Below are positions 1-9,097 of a DNA stretch of 64,000 nucleotides, in pieces. A program made the translations under genes and the position numbers. How positions within the stretch are numbered: the stretch's first letter is position 1; the number at the start of each line of letters is the position of its first letter. The stretch spans positions 1-64,000 of the forward strand of contig DASVDR010000020.1 of the NCBI GenBank assembly GCA_036381015.1. The letters run 5' to 3'. The stretch is from Gammaproteobacteria bacterium (GTDB lineage: Bacteria; Pseudomonadota; Gammaproteobacteria; Steroidobacterales; Rariloculaceae). Under the pieces are notes generated by a model. That model was not told where the DNA came from. It made no database searches and saw nothing but the letters and a program-made list of their open reading frames with translations.

Positions 1-513
1 CAACATTTCCAGGAGCTCGGCCCTGTCCAGCCAGCGTCTCCTTTGGCCCGGCTGCACGGGGGCGATGTGGGAGCTGCGCTCCAATACTCGGCGATTCTGC
101 GTTGCGAGCAGAAGCTCACCTCCAGGCTTGAGGGTCTTTGCCAGACGTTCTATGAATGCCTGCTGATCCGCGACGTGCGACAAGACCTCCAAGCACACGA
201 CTACGTCGAACCTTTCGCCGAGGTCCAGCTTCATGAAGTCGCCCGCGATGAACGTCGCCTCCGGGACTCTCGCCCGAGCGCGCGTGATCGCTTCATCGGC
301 AAGGTCGGTGCCGACGACGGAACCGTATTGGAGTAGAGCTTTTGCCGTCCAGCCGCTCCCGCAACCTGCGTCCAGTATCCTGAGCCCGCTCCTGCCTTCG
401 AGCCATCGGTGCAACATCTCCATTTGGTCCTTGGATACGTCGCCTTGATCCTGCTCGCGACACTTGTTCCATTCGTTCCAAAACCTGCGCTCGAACTCTA
501 TCGGTACGTCCAT
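1..513 (-). CDS. Class I SAM-dependent methyltransferase (3' end cut by window edge)
   Basis: The minus strand reads as an open frame of 171 codons from ATG at 513 and runs off the window at base 1, so the C-terminus is missing. SAM-binding motif I is ILDAGCGSGW (residues 46-55). The acidic motif II end is VVGTD (66-70). FDVVVCLEVLSHV (102-114) and LKPGGELLLATQNR (128-141) are the usual motifs of the UbiG/Coq3-like Methyltransf_11/12 fold. The substrate is not readable. The gene is divergent from the asparagine-synthetase-like gene and belongs to the polysaccharide locus by position, so sugar or lipid-carrier methylation is an inference. No strong ribosome binding site is visible. Confidence 0.8.
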   Translation of the reverse strand, partial: MDVPIEFERRFWNEWNKCREQDQGDVSKDQMEMLHRWLEGRSGLRILDAGCGSGWTAKALLQYGSVVGTDLADEAITRARARVPEATFIAGDFMKLDLGERFDVVVCLEVLSHVADQQAFIERLAKTLKPGGELLLATQNRRVLERSSHIAPVQPGQRRRWLDRAELLEML

Positions 514-669
514 GTTCCGTTATTTGTAGGGGACGAGAAGCGGCGGGAGTATAGCCCGTCGACCTATGGAGGCGCCAACACCACACTGCTCGGGATGAGT
601 GCCAAGCGACGGCAAGCTCGAAATTTTCGAGCTACCCTATGTCAGGAGTTGTGAGACCGGGAGTATCTA

Positions 670-2445
670 GTGCCGGGAATCGTGGGGATCATAGGCCGAG
701 GCCCGTCCGAGGCATATCAGCGGCAGATCAAGACTATGCTCGCAACAATGATGCACGAGCAAAGCTATGTCGCAGGCACTCACGCTGCTCCCGAGCTCGG
801 CGTTTATGCGGGATGGACGGCTCACGATGAAAGGGAAGCGGCCGCGCGAATCACGTTCGACGATCGCGGCGATCGCGCTCTGATATTCGCCGGCGAGTGC
901 GGTGGCCGCGCGCTGCTGAAAGGCTACGACCGCGACGGAGACGAGTTCGTTACGGCCATCGACGGTTCCTTCGCCGGCATGCTGATCGATCCGTTACAGG
1001 GTCGCGCCGTGCTATTCAACGACCGCTTCGGAGCGGAGCGCATTTACTATCACGAGACCAGCAGCGCTCTCTATTTCGCGAGCGAGGCGAAGGCCCTACT
1101 GAGCGTACTGCCACAGTTGAGAGCTTTCGACGATGACGGAGTGGTGCAATTTCTCATTTACGGCGCGGCCTTACCGGATCGAACGCTGTTTCGCGATCTC
1201 CGCGTAATGCAACCCGGCTCCATTTGGGCTTTCGATGGCCACCTTCCGTTGGCGAGGCGCCTCTATTTCGATCCGAATGCGTGGCGAGAGCTGCCAGAGC
1301 TGACGGCCGAGCAGTTTAGAGAGGAGCTCTCCGACGCATTGCAGAGTGCAGTAAAACGCTGCGTAAGCTCGCAAGCTTCCATCGGAATTTCAATAACCGG
1401 CGGTCTTGATACCCGCATGGTCATGGCTCTCCTGCCGGAGACCACCCGCACCCCGATCTGTTACACGTTCGTGGGAGTCGAGGGTGAAACACTCGACGCG
1501 CGACTCGGGAAGCGGGTAGCGCAGGCGTGTGGACTCGAGCATCATTTGCTACGTGTCGGACCGGATTTCTTGGCGGACTATGGCCATTACGTGGACCGGA
1601 CTGTATTCGTTACCGATGGCTACGCCGGGGCATTGGGAGCGCATGAGATCTATCTGAACGCAAAAGCAAAGCAACTTGCACCCGTTCGAATGACCGGGAA
1701 CTTCGGTAGCGAGATTCTCCGAGGTATGTCGACGTTCAAGCCGATCAACCTCGCCGAAGACGTTCTCGATCCTTGTCTGCAATCGCGGCTTGCATCGCTT
1801 CGCGAGCGCGATGTTGCGCCCGAGACGCATCCGGTCATCTTTGCAGCATTTCACGAGATTCCGTCGATTCACTACGGCATTCCCGCGGCGGCACGCTCCC
1901 AGGTAACGCTGCGTACCCCGTTTATGAGCAATGCCGTCGTGCAGCTCGCGGTGCGCGCTCCCGCCGCCGAGCGGAATTCGCCGTCGGCCTGTGCAGAGCT
2001 GGTCGCGCGGCATAATCACGTCCTCGGCCGGATTCCGACGGATCGCGGAGTTTTGCCGGATTCGAAGCTTCGGCCTCGGCCCTGGAGCAGGCTTCTTTCG
2101 GAGGTGACGTTCAAGCTCGACTATTTGCACAAGGAAGGGCTGGCGCCGCCTCTAACGAAGCTCGAGCCGGGTTTTCGACTGCTTTCCCATACCAGGTTGC
2201 TGGGAGTACACAAGTTCCTACCCTACAGGAACTGGTTCAAGCAGGAGCTCGCGGGCTACGTGGCTAGCGTCCTGAGCGACCCGAGTACGAGGCGAATGTC
2301 TTGGTGGAACGGGGCAACGTTGGATCGTATTCTACCGGACCACCAAAAAGGACGGCGAAATTACCTGCGTGAAATACATGCGATTCTTACGCTGGAAGCT
2401 GTGCAGCGTCGCCTGATAGGAAGTACCGTTCGCGATCCAGCATGA
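670..2445 (+). CDS. Asparagine synthetase-like protein lacking the glutaminase cysteine
   Basis: This 591-residue protein begins at a GTG. It has the two-domain layout of glutamine-hydrolysing asparagine synthetases: an N-terminal Ntn-hydrolase-like domain (about 1-200, including LFNDRFGAERIYY at 115-127) and an ATP-pyrophosphatase domain with the motif ITGGLDTRM (PP loop, about 242-250). Family enzymes start MCG, where Cys2 is the glutaminase nucleophile. Here the start reads MPGIVGIIG, so residue 2 is Pro and glutaminase activity should be absent. Such proteins may use ammonia or form other amides, as beta-lactam synthetase does. Related amidotransferases are common in exopolysaccharide and exosortase loci, which fits the neighbours. 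The exact product is unknown. Confidence 0.8.
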   Translation: MPGIVGIIGRGPSEAYQRQIKTMLATMMHEQSYVAGTHAAPELGVYAGWTAHDEREAAARITFDDRGDRALIFAGECGGRALLKGYDRDGDEFVTAIDGSFAGMLIDPLQGRAVLFNDRFGAERIYYHETSSALYFASEAKALLSVLPQLRAFDDDGVVQFLIYGAALPDRTLFRDLRVMQPGSIWAFDGHLPLARRLYFDPNAWRELPELTAEQFREELSDALQSAVKRCVSSQASIGISITGGLDTRMVMALLPETTRTPICYTFVGVEGETLDARLGKRVAQACGLEHHLLRVGPDFLADYGHYVDRTVFVTDGYAGALGAHEIYLNAKAKQLAPVRMTGNFGSEILRGMSTFKPINLAEDVLDPCLQSRLASLRERDVAPETHPVIFAAFHEIPSIHYGIPAAARSQVTLRTPFMSNAVVQLAVRAPAAERNSPSACAELVARHNHVLGRIPTDRGVLPDSKLRPRPWSRLLSEVTFKLDYLHKEGLAPPLTKLEPGFRLLSHTRLLGVHKFLPYRNWFKQELAGYVASVLSDPSTRRMSWWNGATLDRILPDHQKGRRNYLREIHAILTLEAVQRRLIGSTVRDPA

Positions 2446-2575
2446 GACGCGTCAGTGGACGTGGCAAATCGAGTGCGACGAACGAGTCATAATGAGGTCG
2501 AGCTGGCTTATGGGTTCGATTCCGCATTGAGCTCGGAGAGAGCTCGGGAAGCAATCGAGTGACCGGATCGCTGCC

Positions 2576-4057
2576 ATGTCGCCGGCATTAGCCAGCCTCC
2601 TGACCACGGTATTCATCGCCGGGCTGTTCATTCGGGAATCTCGAAAGGACGACTCGCCGAGCCCGGCCTTATGGATTCCCGTCGCTTGGCTGGTGATAAC
2701 CGGCTCACGATTCGTTTCACAGTGGCTGGCCCTCGGTCAACCGCAAGAATTCAACGTGACCGACGGGAGTCCGATCGATGCCGCCTTCTTCTTGGCGTGC
2801 ATGGTCATGTCGGTGGCCGTTCTCGTACGACGGGGTGTCAAGGTCGCGGATGTCGTGCGCTGGAACGGGTGGATGGTTGCATTCCTGGCGTTCGGTCTCA
2901 TCTCCGTTCTCTGGTCGGACTTTCCCTTCATCGCCTTCAAGCGATGGATCAAGGTGCTGGGCCATCCTCTTGTCGCGCTGGTGATCCTCACGGATCCGAA
3001 TCCGAAGAAGGCGCTCGTCGTGGTAATGAAGCGATGCGCATTCCTCCTTCTGCCGGTCTCCGTTCTGTTTATCAAGTACTACCCGGAATACGGGCGAGGT
3101 TTCGATCCGTGGACCGGCGAGGCTTTCAACAAGGGCGTCGGGATAAACAAGAACTACCTCGGCTACCTCAGCATGGTTTTTGGCCTCTTCTTTTTCTGGT
3201 ATCTGCTGATCGCTCGAAAACTCGAAGACAACTGGGAAAGACGCAGTGAAATTCTGCTCTCCGCAGGGCTCATCGGCATGGCGCTTTGGCTGCTCCACAT
3301 GGCCGACAGTGCGACGTCCCTTGCAACGCTGGTGATAGGCGTGGGGATCGTGCTTGCTATGGGTTCGCGTCTAGTGAACAAGCGCTTTGTGGGGACATAC
3401 GTCGTCGTCACGGTGCTCGCCTGCATTCTTATCGAGGCGACATTTGACGTTTACGACACCGTGATTCAATTGCTGAATCGTGACCCGACGCTTACCGATC
3501 GCACCAAGGTGTGGGCGGACGTGATCGCCCTGCAGCCGAACGTATTGCTGGGTACAGGATTCGAGAGCTTTTGGCTAGGTAGCCGCTTGGAGGTGCTTTG
3601 GGCGAAGTGGTGGTGGCAACCGAATCAAGCCCACAACGGCTATATCGAAACTTATCTCAACCTCGGATTGATCGGCGTATTTTTACTGGGAGGCCTGCTG
3701 ATCTCGACGTTTAGGAACATTTGCTCGCAGTTTCTCGAAGACTCGGACATGGCGCGCCTGAGACTCGCCTTTCTGGTCGTTATAGTGTTCTACAACTATA
3801 CCGAAGCCGCATTCAAAGGAGTTCACTTCATATGGACGATTTTTCATCTGATTGCCGTTAACTATCCGCATTCCGCTCTGCTCGAAGGCGAGAGGAAGAG
3901 GGCAGGGCGAAGAATAGCGGGTCAGCTCACGACAATCAGACGCGCAGCCGTACACGGTGGACGCGCGCACGTTTCCCGCTGGGTCAATCCGCCAAGAGGC
4001 GAGTGGCGCAAAAGACTTCGATCGACGACGTCCCGCACGCAGACACCGCCTCACTGA
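2576..4057 (+). CDS. O-antigen ligase/polymerase-type membrane protein (Wzy_C family)
   Basis: This 493-residue protein is strongly hydrophobic, with around ten predicted membrane spans. A longer periplasmic segment carries the Wzy_C-type signature: LTDRTKVW (about residue 307), then GTGFESFW, then QAHNGYIETYLNLGLIG (about 351-367). Members either polymerise O-units (Wzy) or ligate glycan to lipid A or protein (WaaL, PglL). Sequence alone does not separate these. The basic C-terminal tail (about 440-493) is probably cytoplasmic. The last 74 bases overlap the 3' end of the convergent FkbM methyltransferase gene, so the two genes share termination space. It is probably the polymerase or ligase of the locus. 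Confidence 0.8.
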   Translation: MSPALASLLTTVFIAGLFIRESRKDDSPSPALWIPVAWLVITGSRFVSQWLALGQPQEFNVTDGSPIDAAFFLACMVMSVAVLVRRGVKVADVVRWNGWMVAFLAFGLISVLWSDFPFIAFKRWIKVLGHPLVALVILTDPNPKKALVVVMKRCAFLLLPVSVLFIKYYPEYGRGFDPWTGEAFNKGVGINKNYLGYLSMVFGLFFFWYLLIARKLEDNWERRSEILLSAGLIGMALWLLHMADSATSLATLVIGVGIVLAMGSRLVNKRFVGTYVVVTVLACILIEATFDVYDTVIQLLNRDPTLTDRTKVWADVIALQPNVLLGTGFESFWLGSRLEVLWAKWWWQPNQAHNGYIETYLNLGLIGVFLLGGLLISTFRNICSQFLEDSDMARLRLAFLVVIVFYNYTEAAFKGVHFIWTIFHLIAVNYPHSALLEGERKRAGRRIAGQLTTIRRAAVHGGRAHVSRWVNPPRGEWRKRLRSTTSRTQTPPH

Positions 4058-4895
4058 ACGGCGCGGCAGGAAGCCACTGAGGCAATGCCAGGCCCGTCTC
4101 TACACTCGGAGAATAATTGAATAGAGAATTCGGGCCGAGCCGATCCAACGCCTTGACGCATTCGAGGCCTTCGCTGAGGAACTCGGGGAGATTTACCTCG
4201 AAGGAAAGGTACGGTACCGGCTCTCGCATCCCGAGAATGACATCGAGCTCGTGCCCCTCGACGTCGATCTTGATGAAAAAAGGGCGGCCGTAAACTTCGA
4301 TCATGTCGGCGATCGTCGTTGTCTCGACCTCGCGTTGAGCGTTGAAGGTGAGCGTGTGCCCGAACCGGTCGGAGTCGTGCCGCAGCGTATCCACCCATTT
4401 GGGGCTCAAGGTGTTCTTTGCGGACCCCGGCTCGTCGATCCACAGTGTCATGTGGCCTTTCTCGCGGCTGACAGCCTTCTGAACGATAGTGACGGGTCTT
4501 CTTACCAATCGGAGGCTGCGAAATTTCTGAGTAAGGATTGCATGGTTAGCCGGGTCGGGGTCGACTGCGACGACGCGAGCGCCCAACCGCAAGAAGATGT
4601 CGGTCTTGTAGCCGTGGTTAGCCCCGATGTCGTAGATCAGGTCACCTTCAGTGAGACCGCGCAGCAGAGAACGATAGAATTCGACCTCACGGTCGCGCGC
4701 GTGCAGTATCTCAGGCTCTGCTATACGCCAATACGCGTCGTAGATACGCGATGCTCGCAATCGATGGTACACGCCGATTGGCTCGAGGACCTTGCGAAGC
4801 GCGGTGACGATTCCGCCCATCTGGGCTCCAGACATATCTACTCGAGGAATTGCGGCTAAGCATACCCGATATGCGAACAGCGAGCTTGCGTGCAT
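3984..4895 (-). CDS. FkbM family methyltransferase
   Basis: This 303-residue protein carries the FkbM family pattern: a SAM-binding motif LIYDIGANHGYKTDIFLRLG (about 91-110), an acidic loop VVAVDPDP, and the characteristic FFIKIDVEGHELDVILGM block, where the KIDVEGHE motif marks the family. FkbM proteins O-methylate sugars and polyketides. In polysaccharide loci they usually methylate a glycan residue, which is the inferred role here. An internal ATG at 4835 (MSGAQMGGIV) is an alternative start, since the first 20 residues look unconserved. Its 3' end overlaps the O-antigen ligase-like gene by 74 bp in convergent orientation. Confidence 0.85.
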   Translation of the reverse strand: MHASSLFAYRVCLAAIPRVDMSGAQMGGIVTALRKVLEPIGVYHRLRASRIYDAYWRIAEPEILHARDREVEFYRSLLRGLTEGDLIYDIGANHGYKTDIFLRLGARVVAVDPDPANHAILTQKFRSLRLVRRPVTIVQKAVSREKGHMTLWIDEPGSAKNTLSPKWVDTLRHDSDRFGHTLTFNAQREVETTTIADMIEVYGRPFFIKIDVEGHELDVILGMREPVPYLSFEVNLPEFLSEGLECVKALDRLGPNSLFNYSPSVETGLALPQWLPAAPFSEAVSACGTSSIEVFCATRLLAD

Positions 4896-4944
4896 CTCAC
4901 AGAATCGGGGACGCTTGTAGTCCCGGCTCTACGAATCGGAAAGC

Positions 4945-6429
4945 GTGATGCGACGGCTCCCGATCGTTCTTAGATGCAATGACGCTCTGGTGCACCGGGC
5001 GCGGTACGTCTTCGACACCCTGCTCATGGCGAGGAGGATCCCGGTTGTCTACGCCGAAGATCCGCCATCCGATGGTCCGTGGCTGCTCTACGCGCCGAAG
5101 GAGGAGCTTTGCGACGCCCGGGAGCGGCGGTGTGTTGCCATCGCTCACTTTGCCGAAGCTTGGGATTTCTCTCGCCAACGGGAGGACGAGCAGGCGTCTT
5201 TTCATGGCGAGCTGGCTGTGGTTTCCCCGGAATGCGTTGATGCGCCGGAATCGGAGGCGACGATCTCCTTCGATCTCATCGCGAACGCATTTTACTTTCT
5301 ATCGTCGTGGTCGGAGAGGCGGGCCCAAGAGGAAACGGACTCGCGTGCCCTCTATTCACGGAGCGTATTCCGACGGCGCGGCGTCCCGCAGGATATCGTC
5401 GATCAGTATCTAGACCGGCTGATGGAGGCTCTCGATATCGCCTGCTGGCGCGCCGGCGTCGAACCATGGCCTGATCCGGTGTGGCCGGGGAGCTCCGAAT
5501 ACGGCGTCGTGCTTTCGCACGACATCGACTTTGTTCCAAGTGGATTCCTCGATACCGCCAGACAAGGCGCAAAGACCCTTCTTCGTCATTTGATCAGGGA
5601 ACGCGATGTGTTCGAGGCATTACGAGCCGCGAAGGGTTGGGTTGGCGGCGTTCTTCGCGGTCGTGATGTATATGGTTGCGTGCCTCATATCATCGACGTA
5701 GAGAGGCAATCGGGTGTCATGTCTTCGTTCCAAGTAGCTGTCGGACATATGCATCCAAACGATGTGAACTACAGGATCGAGGACGAGGCCGTACTGGCGT
5801 ATTTGCGCAGAATCGTCGAGGCGGGCTTCGAGGTTTGTTTACACGGGAGCTACCGTTCCACTGAAGTGCCCGAGTGGTACATACGGGAGGTCGAGTTGCT
5901 GACGCGCACGCTTGGGCGACCGCTCGGATCTCGGCAGCATTTCCTGTCGTTCGGGTACGACGCGCTCTTCGGGGCTCAGGAGCGAGCGGGCATCGAGTAT
6001 GACATGTCGATGGGGTTCCCTGATCGCGCCGGTGCGCGAGCAGGTTTTTCCTACCCGTATTTTCCGTACTCGCTGGCGGACGACCGGCCGTACGACGTCG
6101 TGGAGATAGCGCTGTTCTATATGGACGTTACGCTGCGCAGCTACATGGGGCTGAAGGCGGGCCGCGCCTGGGAGTTTCTCGAATCCGAGCTCGCGCGGCT
6201 GAAGCGAAAGAGAGGATTCGTCTCCGTGGTTTGGCACCCGATTGTCTTCGGAGGAGCTCGTGATCCCGGGTATGACACGCTGTTTTGGAAGCTGATTGAC
6301 TACGTGCGAAGTACGAACGGGCTTGGTACGGATGGGAGAACGATCAACGCCTACTGGCGTGACAACGCCAGACAATATTCGAGCTTCACGAAGCGAACGG
6401 CAGTCGCGTCCTCTGGGGCCGCTGTGTGA
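4945..6429 (+). CDS. Polysaccharide deacetylase-like protein with DUF7033-type N-terminus
   Basis: This is a 494-residue protein with GTG at 4945 and ATG at 4948 as tandem starts. The N-terminal 150 residues resemble the domain that precedes deacetylase modules in EPS loci. The core has the NodB-type features VVLSHDIDF (about 188, the metal-binding Asp-Asp region), VCLHGSYRST (His plus Ser/Thr region), GSRQHFLSF and a final SVVWHPIVF. These match carbohydrate esterase family 4 motifs in order. The expected role is N- or O-deacetylation of a surface polysaccharide. No signal peptide is apparent, so a cytoplasmic substrate is possible. The stop codon overlaps the first possible start of the downstream glycosyltransferase. 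Confidence 0.75.
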   Translation: MMRRLPIVLRCNDALVHRARYVFDTLLMARRIPVVYAEDPPSDGPWLLYAPKEELCDARERRCVAIAHFAEAWDFSRQREDEQASFHGELAVVSPECVDAPESEATISFDLIANAFYFLSSWSERRAQEETDSRALYSRSVFRRRGVPQDIVDQYLDRLMEALDIACWRAGVEPWPDPVWPGSSEYGVVLSHDIDFVPSGFLDTARQGAKTLLRHLIRERDVFEALRAAKGWVGGVLRGRDVYGCVPHIIDVERQSGVMSSFQVAVGHMHPNDVNYRIEDEAVLAYLRRIVEAGFEVCLHGSYRSTEVPEWYIREVELLTRTLGRPLGSRQHFLSFGYDALFGAQERAGIEYDMSMGFPDRAGARAGFSYPYFPYSLADDRPYDVVEIALFYMDVTLRSYMGLKAGRAWEFLESELARLKRKRGFVSVVWHPIVFGGARDPGYDTLFWKLIDYVRSTNGLGTDGRTINAYWRDNARQYSSFTKRTAVASSGAAV

Positions 6430-6455
6430 CGTTAGAAGCACCGGGAGCGAAGTTC

Positions 6456-7631
6456 ATGGCGACAATCCTGATGGCGGCGTATACCAACTATCGGCGAGAC
6501 CCGCGGGTACGTCGAGAGGCTGAAGCGCTCGTCGAGCTTGGTTACAAAGTGGTCTTCATCGCCAGCCGCCAGCCCGAGCAACCGAACCGTGAGACGATAG
6601 CCGGGGTCGAGGTCATCAAGATGCCCCGTCTGAACGATTCTCGTACCTCGGTCGCGATCTACGTACTCGACTATTTGCTCTTCTTTGCGTGTCTGTCTCT
6701 GCATCTACTCCGGCACCCGTTTCGTTATGACCTGGTGCACATCAATAACATGCCGGATTTCCTGGTGTTCGCCGCCTGGTGGCAGCGCCTCAGTGGTCGT
6801 CCGGTGATTCACGACATCCACGATCTGATGCCCGAGCTGTTCGTGGAGAAATTTCGCTTTGCAGATCGCCATTGGCTCGTACGCGCGCTGAAACTGCAGG
6901 AGCGGCTCGCGGGCAGATTCGCCACGGCCGTGTTGACGGTCGAGGATAGACTGCGAGATATCCTTTCGGACCGAGGGATTCCTCGCGCGAAAATTCACGT
7001 TCTCATGAACTTGCCGGACGAGCGCATCTTTGCGGCTCGAGCATCTACTGCTACGAAGCCGAAAGGATCCAAGTTCGTGCTGGTATACCACGGCACGTTG
7101 GCCCGGCGCTTGGGGCTCGACGTGGCAATTCTCGCGATAGCCGCCGTGGCACGGAGGATCCCGGAGATCGAGATGAGGATCATTGGAGCCGGAGAGGAGC
7201 GTGATGCCCTGATCCGGCTTCGTGACGAGCACGGACTGCAGCAGGTCGTTACGTTCAGCGAAGGATTCGTGCCGGTTGAAGATATCCCGCGCATGATAAG
7301 AGATGCAGATGTTGGGCTGATACCGCTGCGTGTAGCGGCGGGTACTGACATAATGCTTCCGACGAAGCTGTTGGAGTACGTCAGCATGGGAATCCCTTGT
7401 ATAGTTCCGCGAACCGGAACCATTAGGCGTTATTTCGACGAGCGAATGGTCAAGTTCTTCGAAGCGGAGAATCCCGATTCGCTCGCGGAGGCTATTCTCG
7501 CGCTATACCGGGATCCCTGCATGCGGGTGAGCTTGGCGGAGCAGGCGACAGAACGCTTCGGACGCGCCCACAGATGGACGGAGCACAAGAAGGTATACAC
7601 AGGCCTTGTCGGGCGGCTTCTGGAAGCGTGA
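6456..7631 (+). CDS. Glycosyltransferase family 4
   Basis: This 391-residue GT-B glycosyltransferase has an N-terminal acceptor domain with MAAYTNYRRDPRVRREAEAL and HDIHDLMPELF. Its C-terminal nucleotide-sugar domain has VLVYHGTLARRLGLDV, IIGAGEERDAL and LPTKLLEYVSMGIPCIVP, the last being the donor-binding Glu region of GT4. ATG at 6456 is preferred because GGGAG (6443-6447) lies 8 bases upstream. A GTG at 6426 overlaps the previous stop and would add ten residues. It presumably transfers one sugar in repeat-unit assembly at the inner membrane. Donor and linkage cannot be read. Confidence 0.88.
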   Translation: MATILMAAYTNYRRDPRVRREAEALVELGYKVVFIASRQPEQPNRETIAGVEVIKMPRLNDSRTSVAIYVLDYLLFFACLSLHLLRHPFRYDLVHINNMPDFLVFAAWWQRLSGRPVIHDIHDLMPELFVEKFRFADRHWLVRALKLQERLAGRFATAVLTVEDRLRDILSDRGIPRAKIHVLMNLPDERIFAARASTATKPKGSKFVLVYHGTLARRLGLDVAILAIAAVARRIPEIEMRIIGAGEERDALIRLRDEHGLQQVVTFSEGFVPVEDIPRMIRDADVGLIPLRVAAGTDIMLPTKLLEYVSMGIPCIVPRTGTIRRYFDERMVKFFEAENPDSLAEAILALYRDPCMRVSLAEQATERFGRAHRWTEHKKVYTGLVGRLLEA

Positions 7632-7698
7632 CGAGGGCGGGCAGGAGCGCTCCCGCTCCATAGCATTTCGAATAACTACGGAATCACAAAGAGGGCGT

Positions 7699-9075
7699 AT
7701 GAAGATCACCGTTGTCGGCGGGGGGCGCATGGGCCTCCCGCTAGCCTGCGTTTTCGGCAAGCATGGCGCGTCAGTCATCGTCAGCGACGTAAGACCCGAT
7801 CTCGTTGGCCGCATCAACGCAGGGGATTGCCCTTATGAGGAGCCCGGCTTGGCGGGGCTCATGGCGGTCCTTCACCAACAGGGACGCCTTCAAGCGACCA
7901 CCGACACTACTGCCGCGGCAGCGCAATCGGATGCGATTGTCGTGATAGTTCCAGCGCATTTGACCCGTGATCGTGACATCGATTTCAACATTCTGCGGGC
8001 AGCATCTGCAGCCGTGGGCAGGGGGCTCAGGCGCGGTGCTCTCGTCGTTTACGAGACGACCGTCAGTGTAGGAGGTACACGCCGCCATCTGGTCCCCGTG
8101 CTCGAGGAAAACAGCGGCATGAAGGCCGGGGCGGACTTTCAGGTTGCATACAGTCCCGAGCGGGTCAAGGCTAACTTGGTGCTTTCCCGGCTGGAATCGA
8201 CCCCCAAAGTCGTGGGTGGTATCGATGCCGCTTCGCGCCAGTCAGCGATCGCCTTATATGCCAAATATCTTGGGGCTCCGGTAGAGGACGTTGGGACCCT
8301 CGAAGCGGCTGAGACGGCCAAGCTCGTCGGCATGCTCTATCGAGATGTGAACATCGCTCTCGCAAACGAGTTGGCGGCGTTTTGCGAGCTCGCCGGGGTC
8401 GATTTCGAGCGGATTCGCAAGGCCGCGAATAGCGACGGCGAATCGAGCCTGCTCCTTCCCGGCATCGGCGTCGGAGGTCACTGCACTCCTGTGTATCCGT
8501 ACTTCCTTACCAAAGCGTCACGGCGGCTGGGGATGAGCCAGCGTATCTCGGAGGCGGCACGCGAGATCAACGATAACCAGCCCGCGAGGCAACTGGAGCG
8601 GGTTGCCGAAGCGTGGAAGCCGCTAAAAGGTAAACGAGTTCACCTGCTGGGCCTCGCGTTTCGCCCTGGGGTGAAGGTCGATACATTGAGCCCGGCGTAT
8701 TCAATGCGAGATCATTTGAACAGGGTTGGTGCAAATATTACGCTGGAGGATCCGTATTACACGGATGAGGAGATCCGATCCGCGGGCTTCGAACCGGGCG
8801 GTGTGGAGGGGGCGCAGCTCGTGGTGCTCAACACGGCGCATAAAGAGTTCGCAGCGCCCGACTTTGCGGCTTGGCGACGCGCGGGAGTCGAATGCGTTCT
8901 CGACGGACGGAACCTTTGGCAGCGATACGAGGTAGAGGCGACCGGAATTCTCTACTTCGGGATCGGCCGATCTTCTCGCTCGGAGGTAGGATTGACATCC
9001 GCGAAAGATGCGCAATACCGGCCGGCACCCGAGAAATCGGGTGCCGATGAAGTCACGCTTCTTTCACCGTCTTGA
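7699..9075 (+). CDS. UDP-sugar 6-dehydrogenase (WbpA/WecC-like UDP-N-acetylhexosamine dehydrogenase)
   Basis: This 458-residue NAD-dependent enzyme has an N-terminal Rossmann motif ITVVGGGRMGLPLACVFG (about 3-20), a central helix hinge and the catalytic block GIGVGGHCTPVYPYFL. Its nucleophile is Cys262. The GVGGHCxPVYP form is typical of UDP-GlcNAc or UDP-ManNAc dehydrogenases rather than UDP-glucose dehydrogenase. ATG at 7699 is chosen because AGAGGG sits just upstream and the protein begins directly at the Rossmann strand. With the nearby acetyltransferase, oxidoreductase and aminotransferase genes it fits the first step of UDP-2,3-diacetamido-2,3-dideoxyglucuronate synthesis, giving UDP-GlcNAcA. 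The assignment to GlcNAc rests on that context. Confidence 0.85.
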   Translation: MKITVVGGGRMGLPLACVFGKHGASVIVSDVRPDLVGRINAGDCPYEEPGLAGLMAVLHQQGRLQATTDTTAAAAQSDAIVVIVPAHLTRDRDIDFNILRAASAAVGRGLRRGALVVYETTVSVGGTRRHLVPVLEENSGMKAGADFQVAYSPERVKANLVLSRLESTPKVVGGIDAASRQSAIALYAKYLGAPVEDVGTLEAAETAKLVGMLYRDVNIALANELAAFCELAGVDFERIRKAANSDGESSLLLPGIGVGGHCTPVYPYFLTKASRRLGMSQRISEAAREINDNQPARQLERVAEAWKPLKGKRVHLLGLAFRPGVKVDTLSPAYSMRDHLNRVGANITLEDPYYTDEEIRSAGFEPGGVEGAQLVVLNTAHKEFAAPDFAAWRRAGVECVLDGRNLWQRYEVEATGILYFGIGRSSRSEVGLTSAKDAQYRPAPEKSGADEVTLLSPS

Positions 9076-9097
9076 GAAAAGCCGTTTCAGCTAGCAC

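Noticed and set aside
409-654. Plus-strand open frames near the left edge
   Set aside because: They are antisense to the methyltransferase or lie in its divergent promoter gap, without domain motifs.
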